Notes: generated from the sequence alone by a model not told the origin. Shown: positions 44,001 through 59,000, counted from the first letter of the stretch. The stretch is 64,000 nt of DNA from Cordylochernes scorpioides (GCA_030710605.1 CP092880.1:1220862-1284861), one strand, 5' to 3'. Made by a program: numbers and translations.

Positions 44001-47000
44001 TATTTTAACAATATTTCAGTTGACTGAACGTCAACCTTTATCAAGGTGTTAAAACATATTAATGTGTGTAACATTAAATATGTTATAATACCTTGATGAA
44101 TTTTGGCGTTCAGCCAACTGAAATATTGGTAAAATGAACGATTTTTTGATCCAATATATGCCTTTTTAATTAAATATATAATATATATCAGTAAAAATAT
44201 TTTCACTTTTAAATACAAATTATCTGGAATAGTGAATATGTATAATTGTGTATTAACACTTCCCCCCCCCCCCAAGAAGAGGGAACCGAGTTATGTACAT
44301 AGTAGATTGCCTGAATAAATTAGGTAAATAAGATTTGAGGAAATTAAGCAAAAATTTAGATAAATACAAAAGCATCTTCTAATGGAGAAACTGAAAGCTT
44401 CTGATGATGGCTTTCTCCATATTTTGGAATAAAAATACACTAAAATTTGATTCATTTTTCAAATTATAGAATATTATGCAAAATATTTTCCTGATAAGTG
44501 TCTCCTCCCCAGAGAGTCCGACGTACCTTGGTGAGGCTGGAGGAGTGAGGTGGCGGACGTCCAGGGTTTCTTCGTGGAAGGCGGCCGCAGCTGCAGACCC
44601 ACGGAGTCAGTTTATCTACAATGTGACCATTCCTTGTATTCTATCTACTAGCCTTAGGGGAAAATTAAACTTAATTTACACATTTTTGGTATACACTCTG
44701 GTACATATATTTTTTTTATAACTCAAAACTACTAGCAAATATCTTTCTTTAAATAGCAAGAGAACAAACTTTGGAGCACATACACTTCAATGAATCTACC
44801 AGCAATCACGGCGTATTCAGCGAGGGTTATGGCGTCAGGAATGAAATGATTGTTGCACATTGTTGTATATGACTGGAAATAAGGATTGGACGGTACCAGA
44901 GTCCTTGTGGTTCTTGCGATGGATGTGCTGAAACTGTCGGAGTCTCCTGCTGATATATTCGTGAGATATTAACGACTCCAGTCGCCGGTGTTTCTCTAGG
45001 ATGTGGCAGTGGTCTGTAGCATCTGTAAGGTTGAACTTACGCCGTGTTTCAGATATTTTATTGTATATATAGATTGATATATGATTGTTATTGTCTTCAT
45101 TTGAGCGTCCCGAGTATCTTCTTTCCTCTAATGTCAATGAACTTGCTTTTTGGCGGAACACTGATCTTCAGAATAGAGGACAAACATAAAAAAGCCTTCC
45201 CAATATATATATATCATATTTGAGTTTAGTGGTTGTGGGCATTTGTATTTTAAACACAACAAAAGAATAGCGCTAATGTATGTCCTCGATATATTACATA
45301 ATAGACTGAGTACAGTAGGGATTCCTCACCACAGGCCCCCGCCTCAGCACCTCGGCCACCAGACCGCCGTGCCCGTGGAGACAGCCCAGGGTCAGTGCTG
45401 TGTGGCCCTCGCGGTCCGCGGCGTCCAGGCGGGCACCTGGGCCACAGCGGTGGTTAGATCGACAGTGTTGGCAGGATAATGTAGGGAACATCATTGTGGG
45501 CCTGTGCTGTGATATAAATTGAAATATAAATTAAACTCAGTTATCTTGCCGGAATGATTAGCAATCCTAAAAATGGAAACTGCCACGGCGCCAGTTTAGA
45601 ATTTCGCCAGACGATCCACGCTCTTTCGCATCTGCTGAAATGCAATACTTCCTTTTTCGGAAAAGATATATAAAGCCTCCGTCCTAGCCAAAAATATAGT
45701 CTCTTCACCATCAGCGTGAGCCCTCGTCGGTTGTACCCTAGATCCACCTCTTCCACCATGTAGACCAGTAAGAACTCTTCTATCTCCATCTTTCGCTCCT
45801 AGATAAACTTTTATCTATTCACGTAACTTTCTTAGTGCAACTGTGTCTTCGTTTTTTTTTTTTTGTGTGGACATTCCCAAGCTTTCCACTCTGCCTCGAC
45901 CACGACTGCCTGTACTTTGTGAGAACTGTTAAAGGTCTTCCAAGGTGTAGAGAGGTACAGGAAAACTTATCCTGACTGTTCCTCTCGGTCAACACAGTAT
46001 AGCGAGAGTGACAGGGACTCACACCATAGTTTAAGTCGACTGGATACATCATCACATATTTAGTCGACAGGATTCTACAAGAGTCAACAGGACTTCACAT
46101 CACATGTACATTATCAAATGTCCGGTACTCACAGAAAATACGCATCATTCAAATGTATCAAAATTTGTGGTTATTATCTCAGAAACACCTGTGTACGGCC
46201 TACGGGTTAGGCAGCTTGCTTTTATCCATCCGTGGACGTCTCAGAAACGGTTGATATCCATATGTGTTCATTGTGCAACGACACTGTTCACTAGAGTAGC
46301 GCAGAGAGATGCTCAGCTCACCCGAGTCCAGCAGGAAGCGGGCGGCCTCCAGGTTCCCCACCGCCACGGCGGCCATAAGTGGAGTGCGGCCTCGGCGCGG
46401 CTCGGCCACCTCCAGGCAGCCGGCGGGGATGAGCAGCGGTAGTAGCCACCGGGCGCCGGGCCGTGAGGCCGCCAAGTGAGCAGGGCATTCTCCCAGGCGG
46501 TCAGCGACGCCGGGTAGGGCGCCACGGGCCACCAGCTCCCTTCCCAGTGCCGCGTCTTCCACGGCGGCCGTCAGCGGCGTTCGGTCCGGTCCCGGGGCGT
46601 TGAGGTCCACGGCTGGCAGGTCCATTAGGTACACTGCCGCCTGCACCGCAGCCAGGTTCATCGGAGTTGTGTAAGAAATTCTTCTACTCTCTTCAAAATC
46701 TTTTATAACGCTTTTCATTTAATAAAAAGGTTTTAAAAATTTTGTTCTAGGTGCTTAAGCTAGTTATTGCTATATTTTAGTTAAATATTTACTTTTTAGA
46801 ACAGACTCTAAACATAACGGTCCTACAGGGCGGCCGTCACCCACACAGCAGGACGGCTCCCACCCCGCCAACAACCTCAGTGTGGCCCCACGACCTACCT
46901 CAGTCTGGCGGGCCTCCAGGACGGCTCCCACCCCTCCAACAACCTCAGTGTGGCCCCACGACCTACCTCAGTCTGGCGGGCCTCCAGGACGGCTCCCACC

Positions 47001-50000
47001 CCGCCAACAACCTCAGTGTGACCCCACGACCTACCTCAGTCTGGCGGGCCTCCAGGGAGGCCGTCAGCCCAAACAGTAGGACGGTTTCCACCCCGCCAAC
47101 AACCTCGGTGTGGCCCCACGACCTACCTCAGTCTGGCGGGCCTCCAGGACGGCTCACACCCCGCCAACAACCTCAGTGTGGCCCCACGACCTACCTCAGT
47201 CTGGCGGGCCTCCAGGGAGGCCGTCAGCCCAAACAGTAGGACGGTTTCCACCCCGCCAACAACCTCAGTGTGGCCCCACGACCTACCTCAGTCTGGCGGG
47301 CCTCCAGAACGGCTCACACCCCGCCAACAACATCAGTGTCGCCCCACGACCTACCTCAGTCTGGCGGGCCTCCAGGACGGCTCACACCCCGCCAACATCC
47401 TCAGTGTGGCCCCACGACCTACCTCAGTCTGGCGGGCCTCCAGGACGGCTCCCACCCCGCCAACAACCTCAGTGTGGCCCTACGACCTACCTCAGTCTGG
47501 CGGGCCTCCAGAGCGGCCGTCAGTTCACACAGCAGGACCAGGCCGCGGCTCCCACCCCGCCAACAACCTCAGTGTGGCCCAACGACCTACCTCAGTCTGG
47601 CGGGCCTCCAGAGCGGCCGTCAGTCCACACAGCAGGACGGCAGGACCAGGCCGCGGCTCCCACCCCGCCAACAGCCGCAGTGTGGCCACGTGACCTCCCG
47701 CAGCACTGGCCTCCACGGCGGCCGCAGGAACCTGATATCAACCGAGGTGAGGAAACTCCAATCTGCCCAAGTTTGTGGAGAAAGTAAAATTCCTATTTAG
47801 CCGAATACTTAAGTACCGTTAGAGAACCCATACCAAGCTAAAGTTCACATCTGTCGAAGAAAAACATTTGCACGTTACCGTTAACTCTTAAATTATATGT
47901 TCCCCTACCCCGTTGGTCTCAAAGGTCGAAGTTTAACACCAAGTCTCTACCGAAGAGTTGTTACACCCTGGAGCCACTTACACCCAACTAGAGAGTAGGA
48001 AACACGGAGTTTCTCCACAGTTGGAGCAATTCTAACTGGCGCAGTCATGCTCCCTGAACCGCCATAGATGCTAGCCAGCCAGGACCCGATCTCTGCTCCA
48101 CGAGTGGCCAGACATCCACCACTCTATGGTGCATATTTTTTATCTCATGTTTTTATAAAATGCATCTCCCATAAACTATAAAAACATCAAACATGTTCTT
48201 ATAAACGCTGAAGTCATATTTTTATTCTTTTTAAATCCACAAAATTGTAAAATATAGAGAGTGTCATGAGCTAAGTTTAAATTATTATAGTGTATTTCAA
48301 TATTATTTTCTATTTGTGGTACTTCGAACCAAATAGCCGACACCAGTGGGACACGACGTTGTCAATACGACACAAGAGGAACAGTACCTTGACGCCGCTC
48401 TGGAGCAAGGTCCTGACAACCTCCAGGTGGCCGCGAGCTGCGGCCTGCGTCAAGACGGGCTCGGCCTGGGCGATGGTCGTGCCGCGGGCCAGCAGGAGCT
48501 CCACCACCTCGGCCTGGCCTCGCTCGCAGGCCTGGGCCAGATGGGTTGCTCGGGGTCTGGCCGGCAGCGCAAGCAGCAGGTTCTGGACCACCTGCACGTC
48601 CCTGGTGGGTTACAGGCCAATCTCGCCGCTGGGGATTTCCGACCTTCAGATCTGGAGCGAGACGGGTCCGAGGCAGGTCCAGTGCAGCCTCAGGACTCCT
48701 GGAGGCCAAGGCTAGCCATCGAGCCTGGAGGCCCCGCCTTGAAGGTCCCGCGCGATCCTCGAACAGCTCGGCCTTGGTCAGGTGTTCTGCCAGCGCTAGC
48801 GTCTGTGCCGGCCCCAGCGGGGACTGGAGCCGCGTGAGTGCCAGCGCCACCATGGCATGGCCCCTCCTATGGACCTCTAGTTAGAACATAGAACATATAT
48901 GGCCTCAATTAATGAAGAGAGAGTATTGGCTTCTGTATATTTAATCTTTATATTTATGTTGATAGTAGCTTCGGATGGTCTTCGAGATGATCTCATGAAT
49001 AATAATATAAAGAATAAATGCACACCAGAATATAACTCTGTTTCTATGAAACGTCATTTATGTTTCATAGCTTTGTTGTTCAATATTCTCTAGCTGTGAA
49101 TAATCTTTCGGTTGAATTGTGGTAACCTAGTCGTGCTGACGTAATAAATAAATAATATTTGACTTTATCATTGGGATCTGTTCAGTCATCCATTGCTATA
49201 CGCTACAATATAGTTGAGCTATAGAACGGCTGAATCAGGCAGTACCTGGGATCACAGCGGAACTTGTGCGGACCCCGGAGCCAGTCGCCCAGGGCGGCGT
49301 GGGCCAGCATGAGCGTGCCGTCGGCCCGGGTGGCCAGAAGGGCGGGAGCGGCCGTCAGAGCGCCCAGCCTGCGCTGGAAGTCCTCCCACACCAGCGGCCG
49401 CAGCACCTGGGCCGCACTCACGGCGTAGTAGAGCTCCAGGGCCGTGGGCGGCGTGGTGAGGGCCATCGTGGCCTCGAGCATCGGCCGGACCTGGGGCACG
49501 GCGGGGAATTGTGAACCAAAGATATAAAATAAATGTTTTATTTTTACTGGGTTGTGTGTGAAAATTCCCACATGATATCTATCATAGACAAATTCTAAAA
49601 TTTTCACGATTCAAAAAAATCGATTTATTACAAAACACACGCTATGTGGATACTTGCGTGTAAATGTTCAAGGCTTAAAACCATTTGGTAAAATTGGAGA
49701 AAGATGACTGTTGTTGGCTGAGGAAAGCCCATGTTTAGCTAAATGTCTCGACAGGCCTTTTGCTATCATATTCCCTTCCTTGTGGCAAAAGTTCTGCTCA
49801 CAAATATAAAAATTCAGGCAGTGTCTGTAGTTCATCAAAATATCTCCTGAACATTAACTTTTAATGAATCCACGAGGCCACGAATGCTTCCTCATTGTGT
49901 TGTTGTACAAAGTGAAATATCTGTGGTAAGTTCAGCCATCCTTTGATGCTGTCCGTCCATGCCCCCTCCCCCCCCCCCCCCCCCCCCCCCCCCCGTCTTC

Positions 50001-53000
50001 CAAATTTCTAATCCTCTAGTTTCTCTTTCAGTATTAAGTTCATAGCTTATGTTTAATACAAATAATGCCATGGAACACACGCTACCTCCTCTCCACAAGT
50101 GGGTTTCAATTACTCCACGTTCCCCTCTGTAAGACCTCGGTTTTGTCAATTTTATTTCTTTCCACGAGAATTTTATTTAAATTAACGTTTTTTCGCATGT
50201 TTTCACAAAATTATTCAAAATAAAAATAAATAAATATTAATAGTCATCTAAGATGCTCATTTGAACGGACTGGATCAGTCTGTCTCTGTAGCCATTTTAC
50301 TGCCTGACCTTCTCGTCCTCCCATGTTTCAACGCCAACATGGCCGTAACTGCCCATTTCTTGATTTTTCGAGAAGCCTCTAGAACAAGCTTTCTGGTTGT
50401 TGAGGTATAGCCTGCCCTACGCTGACTAAGGCAGACAGAAACACATGAGCGATTGTCTTGATTTATCAAAAACGGGTTGGAAAATATATTTAAATAAACT
50501 TAAATCAACGTTTAGTTGATATTTATTTCGAAAGAAGGCGCGCTGCAATCTGGAAATGTCTGTTTAGCGATCAATGATGAATAGAAACCCGTAAATTCAG
50601 AGAAACTGTACCTTCTCGAAGGAAGCCTCTAGGCCGAACTTGAGGTTACATAGCAGCAGGAAGAGCTGGTCCGTGGAGGCGGGCAGCGCGGAGAAACTGG
50701 CCGACTTGGCCACCAGCATGCCCCGTGCCACCAGCTCCAGCACCAGGCGGGCGTGGAGGAAGGAGCTGCCGGGCTGGGAGACCAGGTACCGCGCCAGACT
50801 GGACAGCACAGTGTTGGGACAGTGAATCATGGGACATGTATCTAAAATATCTACGTTGTTGCATCCATTCATTATTGGTATCACACCAGTGACATCTATC
50901 GACAATATCCACGTTACATCCATCATTGTTGGAATCCCACCAGTGACACATATCTACAATATCCACCTCACACACCAGAGTCTCATGTTGTCCTTGGACC
51001 TCCGCGGCGCCGCTGGGATGTTCCTGAGGATGGCGGGGCTGGAGTTGATGCGGTCCGTGGTGTAGGACATCAGGTCCGTCTCCTGGTTGGAGGTCAGGGA
51101 CACGACGTCCAGCTTCCCCGCCAGCCAGGACGTGGGGTGCCGGGCCGTGGCCACCACCTGCCCGTCAAGATAGCATCAAACTTCAGATGGCCTACAGTCT
51201 CGTCATGAGACCATAGAAAACACATAGTGGCGTTCTTGTCTACACTTTCTTCTTTATAAATAAAACAACTTCCTACTGTCTTTACTGCATTGATAAATTT
51301 ATTAGGAGGGCCTGGTTCATCAATGGTAACCCCTCTCAGTGGATTATTCCCCCATTTTAATCTACAAAACTTATTTAATAGTGTACAGGGGCATTCAGCT
51401 TATGCCAGACACTCTATGTAGAGGAATTGTTGGCTTACACTCCTCTAGAATCCAGCTATATAAACATAACTTCCCTGTGCAAATGCATTAGAGTGGATAA
51501 AACTGGAAAACCCGATGTTAGAGTTCAGCACTGTTGAACCAAGACATCCGAATATTTCCTCCAACGCAGTAAGGACTCTAGGAAGTTGTTTTACTTGAAA
51601 AATAAAGAAAATTTGCGCCGAGAGAATAGTTTCAATTCTTATACACAGATGGCGCCCACAAAAGTCCCATCCTACCTTCACCCAGGGCGGCAGGAAGTCC
51701 AGATTCCTCCCGAGGAACTCCGGGAGAAAGTCTCCATAGTCCGAGGAGCGGACCTCGTCCAGGCCGTCCACCAGCAGCAGACAAGGACTCCCGGGGTCCC
51801 CGAGCCGGGCCAGCGGACCTGCCACGGCAGTCCGGAACGTGAGTCCAGCGTCCTGGAGCAAGGACTCCTCGGTGAAAAGACTGGACCCATCACGTTACTT
51901 CATTTAAATTAACATTTTATTTGGTAAAATATATAAAGCTTCCAAGGCTAAGTTTCTTGTGCAAATTTTTATTTCCAAGACTTGTCAGTCCTTCAACAGG
52001 AGTATCACGATAATAAATTAATGCTTGATAGAAAAAATTGTGGGTATAGGGATTGAAGAGTAAACATTGATTCAACATCTAATGATATGATTCTTTGATT
52101 TCTATTTATGTTCATGTCATTAATGTCTTCTTTGAATTCACATAGGAGTTAACAATTTCATTTTCATTAAAATATTGGCAGATTTTTAATTGTTGTCCTA
52201 ACCATTTTGCCAAGACATCTGTTGGTGAAGGTCTATTGTTTACTATTGGGCGTAATGGTATTTATCATTTTAATGATAAATACTATTTTTATCTACAAAT
52301 TATTATTTAAAAGGCATATTTTGGATCTAAAATAAAACGAAATATTTTATTTATTAGAAAATGCCAATGTTTCAATTGTTATTTACATATTTTAAAACTT
52401 ATGATATCGATCAACATTGTTGAAAATAGATTTACATTGTTGTTGTTTGCATCCATCATGTCAACACTTGGTGACAACATATGGTGACAAATATTATCCA
52501 ATTTGATCTGTTAGTGATCTTCACTCTCATCTAGTGGGGGGGTTGGTGGAAGGCTGGTTAAACCGTTTGGGTTTCGACCACTACGACCCGGGTTCGATTC
52601 CCGCATTGGACACTTTTTTATGTTTAAAAAAAAATGCTCCAATGGCCCCCGATTCTTGCAAAAGTCCAACCCCACCAGCGAGTGCAAGTAATCAAACGGG
52701 GCTCTGGCACATTTGTAAGTGCAAAGTCGAACTGCTTTTCACATGTGTAGACATGTGGTGCGCTTACAGTAAAAGCAGTCGCTAACTACCCATCATGATT
52801 ATCATGGCCTGTACCACGTGTACTAGGGATTAGCAAAAAAAAAAAAAACTCTCATCTAGTGACCTTCCGTCAGCTTCCTTGGCCCCTTCCAGCCAGATCA
52901 TTGTAGGTATTTCCCTCCCCAACATTGACTCATTTTCTATTTGCTCTCATTATGGGTAGAGATTTACACTCATGGACAAAACTTGAGAAAATTTCATATG

Positions 53001-56000
53001 TTGATGTCGCCGGTCGTCTGCTTTTTTGAAGAAAAAGAAGACAGAGGTAATTTTGCCTACACTTAGTTATCTCGTGTGTCTATAATAAAGGCCACTCTAT
53101 ATCAAATATCTTTCAGAGTTGTCCCGATATACATGCTAAAAGGTACAAATTCCTCAAGTTTTGTCCATGAGTGTATATTGTCTGTGTTTATAGTGGATAG
53201 CAATTTTTATTTCTTTCCCACTGAACATTATATACAAAATTTACTCACTATATTGTCAATTTCAGTGCGCGATACCGAAGAATTTTTGCAATCACCTCAT
53301 ATACCCTGGTGCAGGTAGTGGGTACTGTAATCCATTACACATGTAGAAGCTGACTAACTCTGAGGTCGGACTGCTGCAAGAATCAGAAACTATTGGAGCA
53401 ACCGGATGTTTCACCACAACAACTTCAATGTGGGACTCGAGCAACCAGCGTAGACCACTGCGCAGTCAGAGGACGGACTCACTGGATGTTCCCCGCCAGG
53501 AGTGAAGCCACGGCCGCAGTCCCGGGACCCTGGCACAGCTGGGCCGCCAGGTTCCTGACGTAGTCCACCACGGAGCAGGTGTCGGCGCTGGCGGCCTGGC
53601 AGAAGTGGAAGGCGGCCACGCTGCCGGCGAGGTCGAGCCAATCTGCCGCACAAGGGACGCTGCAGTCAGACAGATGGAGGAGATGCCTACAATCTCTCTG
53701 TACCTCACTCAAGTTACTAGTTTGTAGAAGAGATCGTTGTTTTAAATCATTGTTCTGACTGTTAATCGACATCCGAACTTGGAACGAAACAAGGTTTGTA
53801 GATCAGTTTCTGATCGGCACCCATTCCACGTTTTAAAACTAAAACATTTAAAATGTTCTCAATCCAACCCTGGACCCGCTCTTCTGACTCTGTATTCCTG
53901 AGACCTGAGGGAGAACTGCTGGCGCTGGAAAAACTCGGGCAATGCTCGGGTCATTCGTCTAGTGATCTCTTTATATGTGAGGAACTATAATCCATCTAAA
54001 TACACTGGTCCGCAAAATTAAAGGAACAACACATGTTTAAGAAAAAGAAAAGTTATATTAAGGGGTATATATCAAGTTTTGGTATATTCAGAAGCTTCCA
54101 TGAATTAAGAGAGTATGTAAAACAGAAAAACAAATAAAGTTGTTCCCAATATGCAAAATACCACCGTCTGCGTTGACTCCGCCTCCAGCACGTGCCTGAG
54201 TCTTTCTCAAAGCGTCCTAATTTTACGCTCCACTAGATTTTTATTGAACCTTTTTGTTTTTTAAAGTTTCCATGGCTTATAGGCAACATTTATCGCAAGA
54301 AAAAAATGGCAAGCTATTGGAAGGATGGAAGCAGGCCAATCACAGGCAGAAGTAGAAAGATGGCTTGGAGTGACAAGAAACGTTGTCTCAAGGCTTTGGA
54401 AAAAAAGTTCAAACGACAGCTAATGTTGCCAGAACACCCGGGCAAGGATGGCCAAGGGTCACAACGTTAAATCAAGACCGTTATTTGAGTCTCCTTGTGC
54501 GTCGCAATAGAAGACTGACAGCATCGCAACTACGAAGTGACCTCAATGCAGCTACAGGAGTCTTAGTATCAACTGATACAATAGGCAGAAGGCTTCACAA
54601 GAAGGGCCTCTATGCTCGACGACCCATAATTTGTATGCCATTGACACCACCTCAAAAGAGAGCAAGGAAACTTTGGTGCAGACAACATGTCGCCTGGAAT
54701 CCAGATGAATGGAGGCGTGTAATGTTCACTGATGAGTCCAGATTCTCTCTAAACAGCGATTCTCGTCGTGTCTTTGTCTGGAAAGAGGTAGGAACCAGAA
54801 ATAATCCCCGGAGTATGGTTGAAATGGATCCCTACAGAAGCCAAGGTTTTATGGTCTGGGATGGAATCTTCTTGGGCGGTCGCACAGCACTCCATATTTT
54901 TCGGCAAGGAACCCTGACTGGACAGAGGTATCGGGACGAGATCTTGGCAGCATATGTGATGCCTCAAGCATTGGAAATGGGAGAAAACTTTCTTCTAATG
55001 GATGATAATGCCCGTCCACATAGGGCTGGTGTGGTCGGCACTTTTCTCCCAAACCATGCAATTGCTCGGATGAATTGGCCAGCTCGATCCCCAGACCTAA
55101 ATCCCATTGGGCATGTATAGAACAATCTAGGACGACGGATCTCATCCCTCCAACCCCCTCCTAGAAACACTCATGAGCTAGAAACAGCCTTAACACAAAA
55201 GTGGGCGTTGATTCTACAGGAGCTGATCAACTCCCTAATTCTTAGTATGGGTCACCGATGTAGAGCCTGTCTATCAGTTAAAGGCGATCACACCCCATAT
55301 CAACAACAATATCCAAGATATTTATGCCCTGACTGCAAGAAGATCATTGCTTCACCGGCTAATTTGCATAAAATACGTGTTAGAATTCTTTGATTTCGGG
55401 TATTCTAATCAATAATGGAATAATAAATTTGTGTATAAAATTTCATTGATAAATGTTCAATAAAATTGAGATAAATGAAAAAAATATGTTGTTCCTTTAA
55501 TTTTGCGGACCAGTGTATATACTGGATCCTGATTTGGCCCCAGGCCTTCATGATTGCGGATTTCGACAAATTACAAACAAAAAAGCATGAGACGCCGAGA
55601 AGTTCTTTTTATTTACTTGATTAAAGGAAGCTTTCGAGCAAGCTTTTCTTCAAATAACTTAAGTTTTAGTTTTCTAGAGACAGGCTTGTGCGCACGAAAC
55701 TTCCTTTAAACAAGTAATTAAAAAGAGTTGCGACGTCTTATGCTTTTTTTTTTTTTGTAATTTTCGTAAATTAGCCGAGGATTGCCACTAAATAACTTGT
55801 GCAGCAGCACTCCCCTCGAGTGTCGTACAGCGTCATTGTAGTCGGGCTGTTGTTTCAGTCGATCTTCGGTCGAATCAGGACGATCTTTAATAACTTCCCC
55901 TCAACAAATTTTACAGAATCTCGGAAACTTTCAGTGCGTCGGCCAGTTTTCTGGTGAATAGTTTCTCATCATTTTTGGTAAAAAGTTCATTCAGAGGCTA

Positions 56001-59000
56001 GGGATATCAGCCAACTATATTGAATGCCACGTATGTTAGGAGCGGCCAACCAGCTAGATTGACCCACCTGGCTGCAGAGAAGAGGCGCCCTTGCGTCCAA
56101 ACGTGCTGTACTCCACCAACTGCAAGATCATCGAAGTCTTCCCCGAGCCAGGACCGCCGGTGATCAGCAGCCCTCGGCTCTGGCGGCAGCGGCACATCTG
56201 GCACAGCTCGTCACGTTAGAGATGGCGACACCGCTGGACACTACTGGTGACCTCCCAGTGCCATTGCAGTAAGGTCAGCTGATCGTTGGTGTCAGAAATA
56301 ATAATTCCCAGTATCATATTGTCACTTAGAAAATGAGGGAACACAAACATGAGGAGGCCAAATAATTCCATTTTGACATAAACACTTACAAACTTATCTA
56401 CCTGAAAGAACAGAGGCAGTCAGAGAAGAATGCTGAGTAGTGAAATATTTAAAATAATAATCTGTTGGCTGAATTCGAATTACTCTGCCTCCCACAATAT
56501 GATAACTTGGAAATATCAAAGAGGGTTGTTGCTCCTATATAAATTTCAAGTTTCTAGCCACGACGTTCTACAGAAGACTTGATGCATGACTAGAATTACA
56601 AGATATCGTACAAGCAACCTAGGCCGCGACGATTTGCTTCAAACGAAAAGTGGTTTATTAAAAAAGAAACAAGAAATCGAGCTAAGCAGTGTCTCGTCTT
56701 TCTAATTTTTAATTAAAGAAAGGTTTTTTTTTACCATTCTAGAGATGACCTTATATAGAGATTCTGACAGAGAATGGTCTCTGTCAAGTTTGCTGTGGTA
56801 AACAACAGCTTCCATAAATCACTGTTAACTGGATAGCTGTTGTCGCTTAGCAGTCCATCTCTTCGGCAAACAGAAGCCGTTCCACCATTGCAGATTCCAA
56901 CTTGTGCATCACACTGAGTCAATAGGAGGAGCCAGAACATATATATTTCTGATTTTTAAAACTTACATACATTCGATAACTTTAACCACAACTTCACTTC
57001 ATTGAAAACTTCAGAAATATAAATAAATGCTTCGAGCATTGTTCTTCTGCAAATATTTAAAAAGGCTTGTTAGAGAGAGAGACCTGAATCACCGACTTGA
57101 CGCTCTTTCTTTGGAAACACTTTTTTAATTATTCCGCGCTGTAATCTAAATGATATTGTACCTTTGTATGTTCTCATGATGAATATCCTTTGCACGCTAG
57201 TGGATGCCTGTAAGTGATGAATACACTCATGGACAAAACTTAAAGAAGTGGAACATCTTTGGTTTCACCGTTCGTCTATATCTATAATTCTTTTCTTTTT
57301 TTTTTTTTGAAGGAGGCGAAAGAAATTTTGTATACACTTGTGTCGTCAATAAAGGTCACTGTAATATATTCCAAAGTTATTGTCTGAATATCGATATACA
57401 TGCTGAAAGGTATAACCTTCTTAAGTTTTGTCCATGAGTTGATATATGTTTGAATAAATAAATAACTTCAATATATTGGAACTTACGGAACTCCCTCTGT
57501 GAATGGAACTTACCTTTCTGATTTGGTCAAAGACCCAGGGCCGGTGGATGAAGGCCTCGCCTGGATCTGTCTTAGGAACTTCGAAGTAGAGGGGCTTGAG
57601 GGGAATGAAGTTGGTTGGAAGATCTGAAATTACAATATAGAGACAGGTGCCGACTATAGACATAAAGTACATGGAAACACATATTCTATGCATTATCTGT
57701 ACTAATCCTAGGGATGTGCTAGTTTGCAGTTATTGCCTTAGACCAATGTGGTAGCTTTAATGGGATGGAGAGCTCCATTTCTACTGAAGTAGCCAAGCTG
57801 GGGTGATGAAGATATTCTTCAAACATTACATACTCGGATCTGTTCTTGATGCGTTGTTAGAGATTCTGTGATGAATATTAGATAATAGATTTCCTCCTCA
57901 AAGCTGGGAATTGAGAAACCCTGGGGAGCCGGTGTGAGGGATATTTGATCTGACGATCCTCAAGAACAGAGACCGATCCCCTCCTGCCGAGAAAGCCAAG
58001 TTCTATGTTAGCAAAATGTCCAAGAACAAAGGGAAATTTTCTTTTATTCTTTTTGTTCTTGGACTTTTGCCATTTACCTAAGGAGATTATTATTTAGAAA
58101 CAATTTATATATGGTTTAATCGTGTCACTGACCAACACCTTTCCATTGTACACTCATGGACAAAACTTAGATGTCTATTTTTTGAAGGAGACAGAGACTG
58201 TTCACATTTGGTTATCTTGTGTGTCTTCAATAAAGGTCACTGTGTATCAAATATCTTTCAGAGTTGTTGTTTCCCGATATACATGCTAAAATGTACAACT
58301 TCCTTAAGTTTTGTCCATGAGTGTATTCTGAACGAATAATTTTCCTGCGCAGAATTGGTTTCCCCATGTCGCCACGAAGAGAAATAAGACAGTACTCCGA
58401 GAGCTTGTTATTTCAGAGTTAGTTGGAAGACATTCAAACACTGAGGTCACCGAGGTCGCTATACAGAGTAGAAAGAATTCCCTTGCTTCGAGAGACGTGA
58501 TGTAAATTTTTCTCAAAATAAAAATGATTTTGCTCCCATTGAAGCTACTTTCAGGCCTCCGGAGCCAGACAAAGTTGAAATAGAAACAAAAATTGTATAA
58601 GTCTTAAAAAGTTGGAATATTTATGGTCCAGAAAGTATTCGGACAGAGCTGGGCCAAAACTTACCTATGGAATTTCTGTTGGAATTGTGGGCAGGAATGC
58701 GATTGGAGGGAGGGCGCTTGACTGGAATAAACAACTCCCATTAGCTAATCATATACAATAAGTAACATTATAAAATTGATATTATAATGTAATATATTAT
58801 ATGAAATATTAATAGTTTATGCATGTGTGTCAATCCATATTTATACCCAAGGAATAAGACAAACATCAATCGTAATTACGAAAGAGGAAGAGAATTTCTG
58901 TCTCCGATATGGCAGAGTAGAAGGGAAGAATGCCACGATTTAGATAGGTGAAAAACGGCTTAAAAATAATAAATAAAAAAATAATATGGAGGTGTCTGAT

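Noticed and set aside
44835-45161. 108-codon minus-strand frame in a rols intron
   Set aside because: Does not match any TANC segment and no splice sites in phase; rejected as an exon for now.
47110-47787. 225-codon plus-strand Pro-rich frame and its overlapping relatives
   Set aside because: They are antisense shadows of the minisatellite derived from the rols ankyrin exon.
54729-54765. CTGATGAGTCC in the Tc1 transposase as a hammerhead
   Set aside because: It is coding sequence (TDESR), and no GAAAC or pairing stems follow.
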